A DNA stretch of 64,000 nucleotides from the NCBI GenBank assembly GCA_025558095.1, contig JAIVFI010000036.1, forward strand, positions 124,001 through 188,000, in the 5' to 3' direction. Below, piece after piece: positions 46,154-55,036 of the stretch (position 1 is the first letter of the stretch; the number at the start of each line of letters is the position of its first letter). Under the pieces are notes generated by a model. It ran no database searches, was not told where the DNA came from, and saw nothing but the letters and a program-made list of their open reading frames with translations. Position numbers and translations under genes: made by a program. This DNA comes from Hyaloraphidium curvatum (lineage: Eukaryota > Monoblepharomycota > Hyaloraphidiomycetes > Hyaloraphidiales > Hyaloraphidiaceae).

Positions 46154-47098
46154 ATGACAGCCAAAGATGCCGACAAGCCTATCCTGCTCAACACCGGTGA
46201 AAACATGGTCCAGTGGGACCGCAAGGCCCCCATCTACCTCAACAAGCTCGGGGTGTACGAGTACGTCGTCAACAACGTCCTCAGCATCGACTGGCAGCTC
46301 GAGCAGGCCCGCAAGAGGGCTGCTGAGCGCAGCGCCGCTCCAGAGACCACAGACCGGCAGAGGCAGACCATCCTTGCCGAGGAAGAGAAGGCCGCGCACT
46401 CGATCCTCACGGAACACAAGTTCAGGACCACGGCCGAAAAGGCCTACGGCGAGCTCATGTTGATGCTCGACGACGTCCTCCAGGAAGCGTTCGACGAGCC
46501 CAAGACGGCCTATGACCTCTGGATCGCGATTCACAAGAAGTTCAAAGTTGGAAAGGTGCGCTTGGTACATGCGTCCCAAGTCCGCGTAAACAAGTGGCAG
46601 TGGTACGCTTCAAAGACTGTGGACCAAAACTTCAACAAGCTGCTGAGCATCAAGTCAGAGAGACTTGCGCACAAGAAACCACTTTCAGACTACGACGTGG
46701 CTCTGATGGTGACGTTCACCGAAGGTTTCCCCTTCGCGGAACTCCAAGGATTCTGGGGCCGAGTCATTGACGAGGACGGGCACTTCGACGAAGACGGCAA
46801 GAGCGAGAGTACAACATTCTCGTTCAATGGCATGCGGGCTGCGGCTAACACAGCCCAAGGAAACAAGATGCCGCATGCACCTGTCAAGATGACAGCTCCG
46901 ACGCTCCCGCCCCCTGCCGGATTTGGACCCGGTTTCGCTGCCTATCAGCCGCACCAACAACAAGTTCCCCGTGGTGGTGGCAACCCCAGTCGGCCTCCGC
47001 AGCGCCCCTGGTATGAGCACGGTCGCTACGCTCCGTACCCCAGCAACAGTTCAGAATGCAAAGTGTTCCTCACTCCCCAAGTGATACAATGGCGGTAG
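46154..47098 (+). mobile_element. Gag-only LTR retroelement remnant
   Basis: Open frame of 314 residues starting MTAKDADKPILLNTGENMVQ. The mid part (KAYGELMLMLDDVLQEAF, TAYDLWIAIHKKF, NKLLSIKSERLAHKKPLSDY, LMVTFTEGFPF) has the pattern of the UBN2-type Copia gag. The C-terminus is Pro/Gln/Gly-rich and there is no zinc knuckle, protease, integrase or RT. Forty bp after the stop comes a 136-bp TG...CA element that could be its 3' LTR. No matching 5' LTR is seen to the left, so this is a truncated or non-autonomous element. Confidence 0.65.
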
Positions 47099-47138
47099 CT
47101 GCCGGTAGTCGAAGCAGCCTTAGATAATGGTGTGGGCT

Positions 47139-47274
47139 TGTTGGTTCCGTATGTGTGGCATGCTCTTAGTACACTTAAACGTCAGACCACTCACCACTGG
47201 ACTAAAGAGAAGGTACCACGTCTCTGGCCCAAGTGGCCTGACGTCTAAGAGCATGTCACCATAGGGAACCAACA
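47139..47274. repeat. 136-bp TG...CA element with long inverted ends (LTR-like or foldback)
   Basis: Begins TGTTGGTTCC and ends GGAACCAACA. Inner segments CATGCTCTTAG and ACGTCAG-CCACT also occur inverted on the right side, so the ends pair over about 40 bp with interruptions. It joins LINE sequence beginning TGGTCCGATG on the right. A shortened relative lies at 63119-63206. Confidence 0.75.
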
Positions 47275-48735
47275 TGGTCCGATGTGGCCAAAGGTCATGT
47301 CACACATCCTCCAAAAGTGCAGTTTGTCGTTGTCCTTGAGCCTCTGGGCATTGATCTCCCTGAACTTGCCCTTCACAAGATTCTCCACAGTCTCCTTGGG
47401 CCATGAGAAAGTGTCCTTCTCCCACATCTCCCTCCCATCTTCGCTGCCATAGTATACAAGTAGTTCCCTCAGGAAGGCAGCCAGTTCCAGGACCCCTTCA
47501 GTGCCTCGATCTTGAGCTCTTTGTAAAGTAGGTACAGCGCAGGATCCGCTGTTTTGATGCGCATGAGGAACTTGAGTGCCGACTCGTGGTCATGAACTGC
47601 AAGGGGGTACTGGCCAGTGATCGCATACAGACAGGCCAGGGAGGTAGACTTGGGCAGATGAGTGACGGCACGAAGAGCCATGCATGTCACTTTGTCCCTG
47701 GTGCTTTCCCCGGCAAGGTACTCCTCCTTCGGCATCTCCACAATGAACGGGTTCCCATATTGGCCCACTGCCTTGACCTTTGTGTTGTAGAGCTTGAGCT
47801 GGAGGTCAGGACTCATCCCAGGCTGCTCCCTGATGTCACGGAGCCAGAGCCCATAAGCAGCGTTCATCTTGGCCTCTCTGCCATGCACATGGTCCTTGCT
47901 CCGGCCGGTTGAGGTCAGCTGATACCCCAGAAGCTTGAAGCTGTCAACCCTCTTCAGCTCCTGGTCCCTAGCCTGTACATGACCTTTACACGGTGAGGTA
48001 TCCTCCTGGCCATCCACTCTGTCTTGCTGACGTTGATCTCCAGCCCATTGGCACTGGCATATGCAGACAAAAGATCCAGCTGCATCTTGGCATCCTTCCC
48101 CGTCTTCGAGATCAAAGTGGTGTCGTCTGCAAAGAACAGAGCCAGCAAGCTGACCATCCTCTCCTGATCCTCTTCCTCCTCAGACACCATGCCCAGATCC
48201 ATCCCTTTTGCACCATTGGCCTCCATGAAAGCAGTGATGTCGTTGATGAACAAGATGAACAGCGATGAGAGGGGGTCCCCCTGTGTCACTCCGTCCAGTT
48301 AGGAACTTGATGAAGTCCGACTTGGTGCAGTCCTCATCCCGGAGCCTTCCCCACACCCACCCAAACGCCATCTCGAACATATCAACAACAGCTTGCTTCA
48401 GCACAGTGGTCCGGTACTTGACGAACTGGAGCCTGATCCCATTCTCAGCCGCTGCCCTGCCGTTAGGAGCCTTCTTCAGGACCTTCTCGAGCTCCTTGAG
48501 GGTGATGGGGCGCAGCAGGTTCCCAGGAGGCGTGATCGTGGCCTTGGGAAGCGGTGGGAACATGAGCCTGGGGTCTTCCTCGATCTTGGTCACGTACTTG
48601 GCGCTGGCCACCATCTCCATGTGGCGTACCAGCTCCGCAAAGGGCACAGGGTTGCCCTTCCGCCTCGCATAAGCCTTCCCAAGCAGTTGGTAGTATCCCT
48701 TAGGCTCTCGCCTGAAGAGTCATTCCAGCAATGTG
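47275..48735 (-). mobile_element. LINE-type non-LTR retrotransposon fragment, copy 1 (RT and C-terminal parts)
   Basis: Minus-strand reverse-transcriptase pieces: LLRPITLKELEKVLKKAPNG, then (after a frameshift near 48290) TQGDPLSSLFILFINDI and LALFFADDTTLIS (catalytic FADD box), then EINVSKTEWM, the thumb region DSFKLLGYQLTSTGRSKDHV and a C-terminal domain. A one-base loss at about 47479 (GGCAGCCAG versus GGCAGCCCAG in the other copies) ends the frame early. The 5' endonuclease part is not recognised. The element is dead. Its 3' part is replaced by the LTR-like element at 47139-47274. Confidence 0.85.
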
Positions 48736-48749
48736 ACCAAAGGTCATGA

Positions 48750-48951
48750 CAGACATTAGAATAGTATTGGTGACCCGGACCTGCCCCTGGCTTGGCCGCT
48801 GTTACACCATGAGTTTGCTGCTAATTGCAAGGTTCATCGTCATCGTGTGTCTTTTTCATTTTCCCAGTTTTCCTGTCCTTCATGGACTTTATTTGAGATG
48901 AAGCTGGCAATGGAGTTGAGGGCCTTCTCCTTCTGCCGCCTCGCTTTGATC
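48750..48951 (-). mobile_element. LINE 3' end, copy 2, left part (split by Copia insertion)
   Basis: Same sequence as the LINE 3' terminus at about 61475-61670: the ORF end with KARRQKEKALNSIASFIS and a 3' UTR containing GTGACCCGGACCTGCCCC. It is cut at TTTGATC by LTR 1 and continues after LTR 3 at 60550-60627. Confidence 0.85.
48947..48951 (+). repeat. Target-site duplication, left (TGATC)
   Basis: TGATC directly precedes LTR 1 and recurs right after LTR 3 at 60550-60554. The uninterrupted LINE copy near 61665 has a single TTTGATCGTGGG. Confidence 0.9.
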
Positions 48952-49175
48952 TGTTGGAATGGATCGTTGCTACGATTCTGTATCAATAGGGAGTCTATTG
49001 GCGTGTGGGGATACTTGGGTACGATCGGAGGGGTCATCTAGGGACTTGTCATCACAAGGGAATGGACAACGGGTCAACGTGAAACTGTCCCTCTCCCCAT
49101 CCCGTCCATCTGAGTTCTGACCCGGTTCAGACCACTGGGGCTACGTCTTCCCCACGCCCCATAGCCACTCCAACA
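48952..49175 (+). repeat. Copia LTR 1 (224 bp)
   Basis: Starts TGTTGGAATGG and ends CCACTCCAACA, so TGTTGGA/TCCAACA are inverted ends with TG...CA. It is followed by GGTCTATGAGCCCAAA at the usual primer-binding position; I cannot name the tRNA. Confidence 0.95.
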
Positions 49176-49349
49176 GGTCTATGAGCCCAAAGGGTGTCCA
49201 GAACACTTTTGCGCGGCTTTGAAGTTGCGTGTGGCGCAACCAGCCGAGGGGACCGCATCCAGCTGAGTCTGGTCTCCAGGACCGCCTGGGTGGACTCAGT
49301 GGGCGCTAGAAAGAGCGCGTGAAGCACTAGAGGTGCTGCGGCGGCCGGG

Positions 49350-52300
49350 ATGGAGATTTCGGTCGGAGGAACCCGTGTGGCATTGTTTGGGGGGGCCAAG
49401 CTCGAGGAAACCGGATCACAAACCAATTACCAGGATTGGTTAATTGACATCAAGGCCAAGCTCCAGAGGGAGAGTGACTGGCAAATTGTGACTGGAAAGG
49501 TGGCAAAGCCCGTGGTAGGGCAGGGAGGAAAGACGGAAGATGATTTGTCAGCCTGGAACACGAAGGACCAGAAAGCTCAAGGGATCCTGGTAGGATCACT
49601 CTCTATTGGTCTCAAAAGGATCTGCAGCAGGATGGACACTGCTAAGGACATCTGGGACTACCTAGAGGAGCGTTTCGTGACGGAAAATGTGGCGCAGCAA
49701 GGGAATGCCGAGGTCCAGTACTACAGCTTTGAGTTCATCAAAACCGACCGGGTGGCTCCGAATTTTACCCGCTTCATGCAGAAAAAGATGGAAGTTGAAG
49801 CACTGGGAAAGCTGAAGGGAGATGACGATGATATGAGCATCTGGAGGAAAGTCCTGAAGGACCTACCTGAGTTCGATCAAGTCCGGGCCGAGATTGACGG
49901 CATTTGGCTGGGAGCACAGACCAAACACGAGTGGAAGACTGAAAATGGAGTGAAGAAACACCCTATCTTGAACGTTGCATACCTTCAGAAGAGGATGGAG
50001 ATGGAAGAGGAGACTATGATCAAGCGAGCTGAGCAAAATGGTGATACGTACTCACCTGGGGCAGCCAACATAACCGTGAATCCCGCTCCAAACACGTTGA
50101 TGTACGCTCTAAACCGTGGCAGGGGTCGCGGAGGATCACGGGGTGGCCATGGAGGTGACCGCGGGGGTTCAAGGGGTCGCGGGCGAGGGTTCGGAAATCG
50201 CGGGGGTCGGCAGGCCACGGCGGAGGGCGAAAACGGCTCGGGAATCACGTGCCTCTGCTGCGGGAAGGGTGGACACGTCAAGAAGGACTGCACCCATCGT
50301 GACAAAACCTGCAACAAGTGCGGAAAGGACGGTCATCTCGAGGCCGTGTGCTGGAGGAAGGACGATGGGAAAACGGCACGAGAGCAGCAGAACACGCTCA
50401 CCCTGGGCGATCTCCCCGATCTGGAAGATCGATTCGGCGCGTTCCTGTTCATGATGGAGGGCGGAATCGAGGGAAACGATGGGGAGACGACGGGGGACGG
50501 TGGATACGAAAAACCCCCGGAACACGTCGTGCACGCGGCGAAGACGGGCCAGGAGATGCGCGGCAGGCTGATGGGGGATAGCGGCGCGTCCGTGCACGCG
50601 AAGGGAATCAGGGAACTGCTCTACGGCATCAAGCCGTGCGATGCAGTTGATGTTCGAATGGGAAAAGGGATCGCGCGTGCGATCGAAGTCGGAAAGCTCA
50701 AGATCAAGCTCACCAATTCTGGCGACATCGTCACCCTGGAAGATGTGCTTTTCATCAAAGATCTTCCTGCAACGCTCATTTCGATTGGGAGACTAGGGCA
50801 GATGGGATACTACACGCTTCTGGGTCCGGATGGAGGGGCCATCACCAAGGGCGGCGACGTGCGGGGCACTTGCCGCATAGATCGTCACGTTTACTATCTC
50901 AACGCGGAAATCCTCAACGAGCATGACGAACAGATCATGCTGAGTGCTCAGGAAGGGGATTTGAGCGCGGAGATTGCGCATGGGCGCTGCGGGCACTACC
51001 CGATCGCGGCACTCAGGAAGGTTCAACAGGCTGGGATTGTGGATGGATTGGAGGAGTACGTGTTTGCTGGAAACCTCAACAACTTCTGTAAGGAGTGCGT
51101 GATGGGGAAGATGCATCAGTTGCCCTATCCGGAGTCGGAGCGGAAAGTCTCGCGGCCGTTTGAGCTGACTCACTGGGACCTGATACAATCGGACGTTGCA
51201 ACGGTGCATGGAGAACGCTGGGCATTGCATGCAGTCGACGAGTACACTTCTGCGGAGTTTGCGTTCCTATTGAAGCACAAATCGGAGGCGGAGGACTGGA
51301 TGATGCACTTTGCCGAGTGGGTGAAGAACCAGTTCAGCCTAAAGGTCGGATGCATGCGGGTCGATCCCGGAGGTGAATTCTCGTCAAAACGGCTCGAAGC
51401 GTACTGCAAGAACGAGGGAATCAAGTTGGAATCGTCGGTAACGAATCGGCCTGCGCAGAACGGAGTCATTGAGCGGCGGAACCGGACGGCTGAGGAAGGG
51501 ACCCGGACCATCCTGATCGACTCGAAAGCGCCGAAGTCGTTATGGGGATACGCACTGCATCATCACATCAACACACGGAATCGTTTGCCGAACACAAAGA
51601 CGTGGCAGAAAGGGTCTACGCCGTTTCAACTGCTGACTGGGAGACGGGCGAACATTAGCCACATCCGACGTTTCGGAGAAACGTGTTACGCGATCGTCGA
51701 CAAGGATAAGCGCGGCAAATGGGATGCTAAGGCGGTACAATGCCGCTACCTGGGAATGAGCTCGCGATCGAAGGCATTTACGGTCCAGAATCTTGAGACC
51801 GGGCGGATTTTTGACTCACGTGATGTCGTTTTCGAGGAACGCTGGTCAAACAAGACGCTCAAGAGCTACATGCAGGTTCTGGAAAGCAGAGTTTCGGTCG
51901 AAAAACTACCTGAGGACGCGGACCCGAGCGCTGTATTGAACCGTCGACTTGCAGTGGAGGAGTCGGCGCAGCCTGAGGAATTGGAGGCGTCACCGGAGAC
52001 GCCACGGCGGGTCCGTTCCGCAGATTCTATCGACGATGGCAACCAGGAGCATCGTGGGACACAGGGAGACCGTGTGCAGCGTCAACCTGAGCGCCAGGAG
52101 GCCGGGGGAGGAGGTCAAAGACTGGAAGTTGGAGGTACTCAACATCAATCTTCAAGTTCCGGCAGCCGAGGCGCGGATTTACGTCTGTCACGCGATCAAC
52201 GAGCTCAGAGCGAAAGTGAGGACGAGCTGGTGGCTCGTGGAAGAGGCTCTGGGAGCAGTGGAAGTGGCGATCCAGGGGGAGGAAAGGCAGTTGGTGGATC

Positions 52301-54590
52301 GCAACTTTCTGGTGATCGTGCGGCTAGGGAAGCCACAGACCAACGTGGGGAGCCTGGAGGAGCATCTTCATCAAGCAGCGGAGCTCAGGGAGGCGCTGGG
52401 GCGGCTGGAACGGGCTCTAAGATACCTTTACCTACAAGGTCATCCAGCAGAGCTCCAAGACCTCCTGGGGAGTGGTGGAAAGCCCCCAACACGAGCAACG
52501 AGAAGGAGATCAACGTGATCACGCTGGAATCGATCAATTTCCTGATGGAGGAGGTCCAGGACCACCTGGACTGGCAGGGACACCTACCAACTTGGGAGGA
52601 CATGGCACACATGGATGGAATCTTTGCTGCAAGCACTGGAGCACGTGTACCACGTGCGGCTAGGGAAGCCACAGACCAACGTGGGGAGCCTGGAGGAGCA
52701 TCTTCATCAAGCAGCGGAGCTCAGGGAGGCGCTGGGGCGGCTGGAACGGGCCCTAAGATACCTTTACCTACAAGGTCATCCAGCAGAGCTCCAAGACCTC
52801 CTGGGGAGTGGTGGAAAGCCCCCAACACGAGCAACGAGAAGGAGATCAACGTGATCACGCTGGAATCGATCAATTTCCTGATGGAGGAGGTCCAGGACCA
52901 CCTGGACTGGCAGGGACACCTACCAACTTGGGAGGACATGGCACACATGGATGGAATCTTTGCTGCAAGCACTGGAGCACGTGTACCACGGAACTATGCA
53001 GAGGCAATGCGTTCAGAGGATCGTGAGATGTGGGCCAAGGCAATGGAACGTGAGATTGGCAACTTCAAGAGCAGAGATGCGTACAACATCATGGGCTTGC
53101 CTGAGGGCAAGGAAAAATTCGCGGTTGGAAGCCAATTTGTATTTGACCTCAAACCTGGAGCTGATGGCAGCATTGTGGGGGAGGAAAACTACAAGGCTCG
53201 ATGGGTGGCAAGGGGTGATTGGCAGGATCCATCTTCTTTTGGTCAATCCTTTGCACCTGTACCTTCTGCTGCTGCTGTACGGCTTTTCTTTTGGCTTTCT
53301 GCTCAGAACAACATGATTGTACATCAGGCAGATGCAAACGCGGCATTCCTACAGGCTAAGCTCCAGGAGAACGAGGAAGTTTACTTGTATCCAGCTCAAG
53401 GGATGGATTTACCTGAGTTTACTGATGGAAGACCTACTGTAATTCGACCTGGAGTCGCGGTTTATGGACTTGTGCAAGCTGCACGTGCTTGGCACAGACA
53501 CCTGCACGAGATACTCACGGAGATGGGGCTTATACGTTGCTCAAAGGAGTACTGCATCTACTTTCTGCGGCAAGATGATTGGTTTCTTTTGATGATTATT
53601 CATGTGGACGACTTTGGATGTAGCTCAACGGACGAAAAACGGACGATTGCATTTCTTGAGGAGCTGGGAAAGCGGATTAAGATACGTTACATGGGTCGCA
53701 TGAAAAAGTTCCTGGCTTTGGAAATCAAGCAGGACGAGAAGGCTGGAACAATCACAATCAAGCAGTCCAACTACATCAAGAAAGCCTTGGAGGACTTCGG
53801 AATGGACACTTGCAATGCAGTTTCTGTACCTATGGACGTTGGGGTGAAGCTCAGGAAACGGAAGACGGAGTTGTCTGCTGCTGAGGAGCAGGAAATCGGA
53901 CGTTTTCCGTTCAGATCAATGGTGGGAAGTTGGATGTATGCTATGAACTTCACCAGGCCAGACATTGCCTTACCTATTATCACGGAGAGCCGTCATGGGA
54001 TGGCACCTACTCGTGAAGCAGTGGAGCAAGTCAAGAAGACAACCAGATACTTGAAGGGAACAGCTGACTTTGGCTTGGTTTACAAGAGGGATCCGAATCT
54101 GGACATGACCAAAGCATTGCATGGATATGCAGACGCCAGTTTTGCTGGGGATCTTGACACTGGGAAGTCAACAACTGGGGTTGTAGTGATGATGGGGAAC
54201 GGTCTTATCATCTACAAGTCGCAACTGCAACCAGTGGTGGCTCTTTCAACAACAGAGGCCGAGTACATGGCTCTATCTTATGCTGGACGTCAAGTTGCGT
54301 GGCTAAGGAGTTTATTGGAGGAATTGGGATTTCCTCAGCAAGGGCCAACAGTCATCAAGGAGGACAATGAGGGGGCTATCAAGCTGGCGCAGAATCCTGT
54401 CTTTCATGAACGTACCAAGCACATTGGAGTGCAGTACCATTTTGTGAGGGAGAAAATTGATAGTGGAGAGATACAGCTGGAGTACATCAACACAGAGGAC
54501 CAGCTTGCGGATCTGCTCACCAAACAGCTACCAAGGGAGAAGTTTCAACGTTTCAGGGCACTTATGGGAATTGTAGAGATTCGTGACTAA
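49350..54590 (+). CDS. Copia gag-pol polyprotein, unit 1
   Basis: Single intact frame of 1,746 residues. UBN2-type gag is at about 20-250, an RG-rich stretch at about 255-290, and two CCHC knuckles at 301-314 and 321-334. The protease is GDSGAS (Asp 410). The integrase triad is D615, D672 and E708 (35 residues between the last two). A Ser/Gly/Arg-rich linker contains a 112-residue tandem duplication (about 991-1102 and 1103-1214). RT has HVDD at 1418-1421 (YVDD in most Copia). RNase H (GYADASFAGD, Asp 1595) ends near LLTKQLPREKF. The frame is uninterrupted, so the element may be active. It differs from unit 2 at four residues that I found. Confidence 0.97.
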   Translation: MEISVGGTRVALFGGAKLEETGSQTNYQDWLIDIKAKLQRESDWQIVTGKVAKPVVGQGGKTEDDLSAWNTKDQKAQGILVGSLSIGLKRICSRMDTAKDIWDYLEERFVTENVAQQGNAEVQYYSFEFIKTDRVAPNFTRFMQKKMEVEALGKLKGDDDDMSIWRKVLKDLPEFDQVRAEIDGIWLGAQTKHEWKTENGVKKHPILNVAYLQKRMEMEEETMIKRAEQNGDTYSPGAANITVNPAPNTLMYALNRGRGRGGSRGGHGGDRGGSRGRGRGFGNRGGRQATAEGENGSGITCLCCGKGGHVKKDCTHRDKTCNKCGKDGHLEAVCWRKDDGKTAREQQNTLTLGDLPDLEDRFGAFLFMMEGGIEGNDGETTGDGGYEKPPEHVVHAAKTGQEMRGRLMGDSGASVHAKGIRELLYGIKPCDAVDVRMGKGIARAIEVGKLKIKLTNSGDIVTLEDVLFIKDLPATLISIGRLGQMGYYTLLGPDGGAITKGGDVRGTCRIDRHVYYLNAEILNEHDEQIMLSAQEGDLSAEIAHGRCGHYPIAALRKVQQAGIVDGLEEYVFAGNLNNFCKECVMGKMHQLPYPESERKVSRPFELTHWDLIQSDVATVHGERWALHAVDEYTSAEFAFLLKHKSEAEDWMMHFAEWVKNQFSLKVGCMRVDPGGEFSSKRLEAYCKNEGIKLESSVTNRPAQNGVIERRNRTAEEGTRTILIDSKAPKSLWGYALHHHINTRNRLPNTKTWQKGSTPFQLLTGRRANISHIRRFGETCYAIVDKDKRGKWDAKAVQCRYLGMSSRSKAFTVQNLETGRIFDSRDVVFEERWSNKTLKSYMQVLESRVSVEKLPEDADPSAVLNRRLAVEESAQPEELEASPETPRRVRSADSIDDGNQEHRGTQGDRVQRQPERQEAGGGGQRLEVGGTQHQSSSSGSRGADLRLSRDQRAQSESEDELVARGRGSGSSGSGDPGGGKAVGGSQLSGDRAAREATDQRGEPGGASSSSSGAQGGAGAAGTGSKIPLPTRSSSRAPRPPGEWWKAPNTSNEKEINVITLESINFLMEEVQDHLDWQGHLPTWEDMAHMDGIFAASTGARVPRAAREATDQRGEPGGASSSSSGAQGGAGAAGTGPKIPLPTRSSSRAPRPPGEWWKAPNTSNEKEINVITLESINFLMEEVQDHLDWQGHLPTWEDMAHMDGIFAASTGARVPRNYAEAMRSEDREMWAKAMEREIGNFKSRDAYNIMGLPEGKEKFAVGSQFVFDLKPGADGSIVGEENYKARWVARGDWQDPSSFGQSFAPVPSAAAVRLFFWLSAQNNMIVHQADANAAFLQAKLQENEEVYLYPAQGMDLPEFTDGRPTVIRPGVAVYGLVQAARAWHRHLHEILTEMGLIRCSKEYCIYFLRQDDWFLLMIIHVDDFGCSSTDEKRTIAFLEELGKRIKIRYMGRMKKFLALEIKQDEKAGTITIKQSNYIKKALEDFGMDTCNAVSVPMDVGVKLRKRKTELSAAEEQEIGRFPFRSMVGSWMYAMNFTRPDIALPIITESRHGMAPTREAVEQVKKTTRYLKGTADFGLVYKRDPNLDMTKALHGYADASFAGDLDTGKSTTGVVVMMGNGLIIYKSQLQPVVALSTTEAEYMALSYAGRQVAWLRSLLEELGFPQQGPTVIKEDNEGAIKLAQNPVFHERTKHIGVQYHFVREKIDSGEIQLEYINTEDQLADLLTKQLPREKFQRFRALMGIVEIRD
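52321..52992 (+). repeat. 336-bp in-frame tandem duplication inside Copia unit 1
   Basis: Two adjacent 336-bp units begin CGGCTAGGGAAGCCACAGAC (52321 and 52657). They code for the integrase-RT linker including APRPPGEWWKAPNTSNEKEI and the DHLDWQGHLPTWEDMAHMDG segment. They differ at one residue (Ser/Pro). Confidence 0.95.
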
Positions 54591-54638
54591 CTTTGGGGAT
54601 TTCTGGACACTTCTTGGGAATCTTGCAACGAGGGGGAG

Positions 54639-54862
54639 TGTTGGAATGGATCGTTGCTACGATTCTGTATCAATAGGGAGTCTATTGGCGTGTGGGGATA
54701 CTTGGGTACGATCGGAGGGGTCATCTAGGGACTTGTCATCACAAGGGAATGGACAACGGGTCAACGTGAAACTGTCCCTCTCCCCATCCCGTCCATCTGA
54801 GTTCTGACCCGGTTCAGACCACTGGGGCTACGTCTTCCCCACGCCCCATAGCCACTCCAACA
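54639..54862 (+). repeat. Copia LTR 2, shared middle LTR (224 bp)
   Basis: Same ends and length as LTR 1. It is preceded by a purine tract (ACGAGGGGGAG), as before a 3' LTR, and followed by the same leader as LTR 1. It serves as 3' LTR of unit 1 and 5' LTR of unit 2. Confidence 0.95.
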
Positions 54863-55036
54863 GGTCTATGAGCCCAAAGGGTGTCCAGAACACTTTTGCG
54901 CGGCTTTGAAGTTGCGTGTGGCGCAACCAGCCGAGGGGACCGCATCCAGCTGAGTCTGGTCTCCAGGACCGCCTGGGTGGACTCAGTGGGCGCTAGAAAG
55001 AGCGCGTGAAGCACTAGAGGTGCTGCGGCGGCCGGG

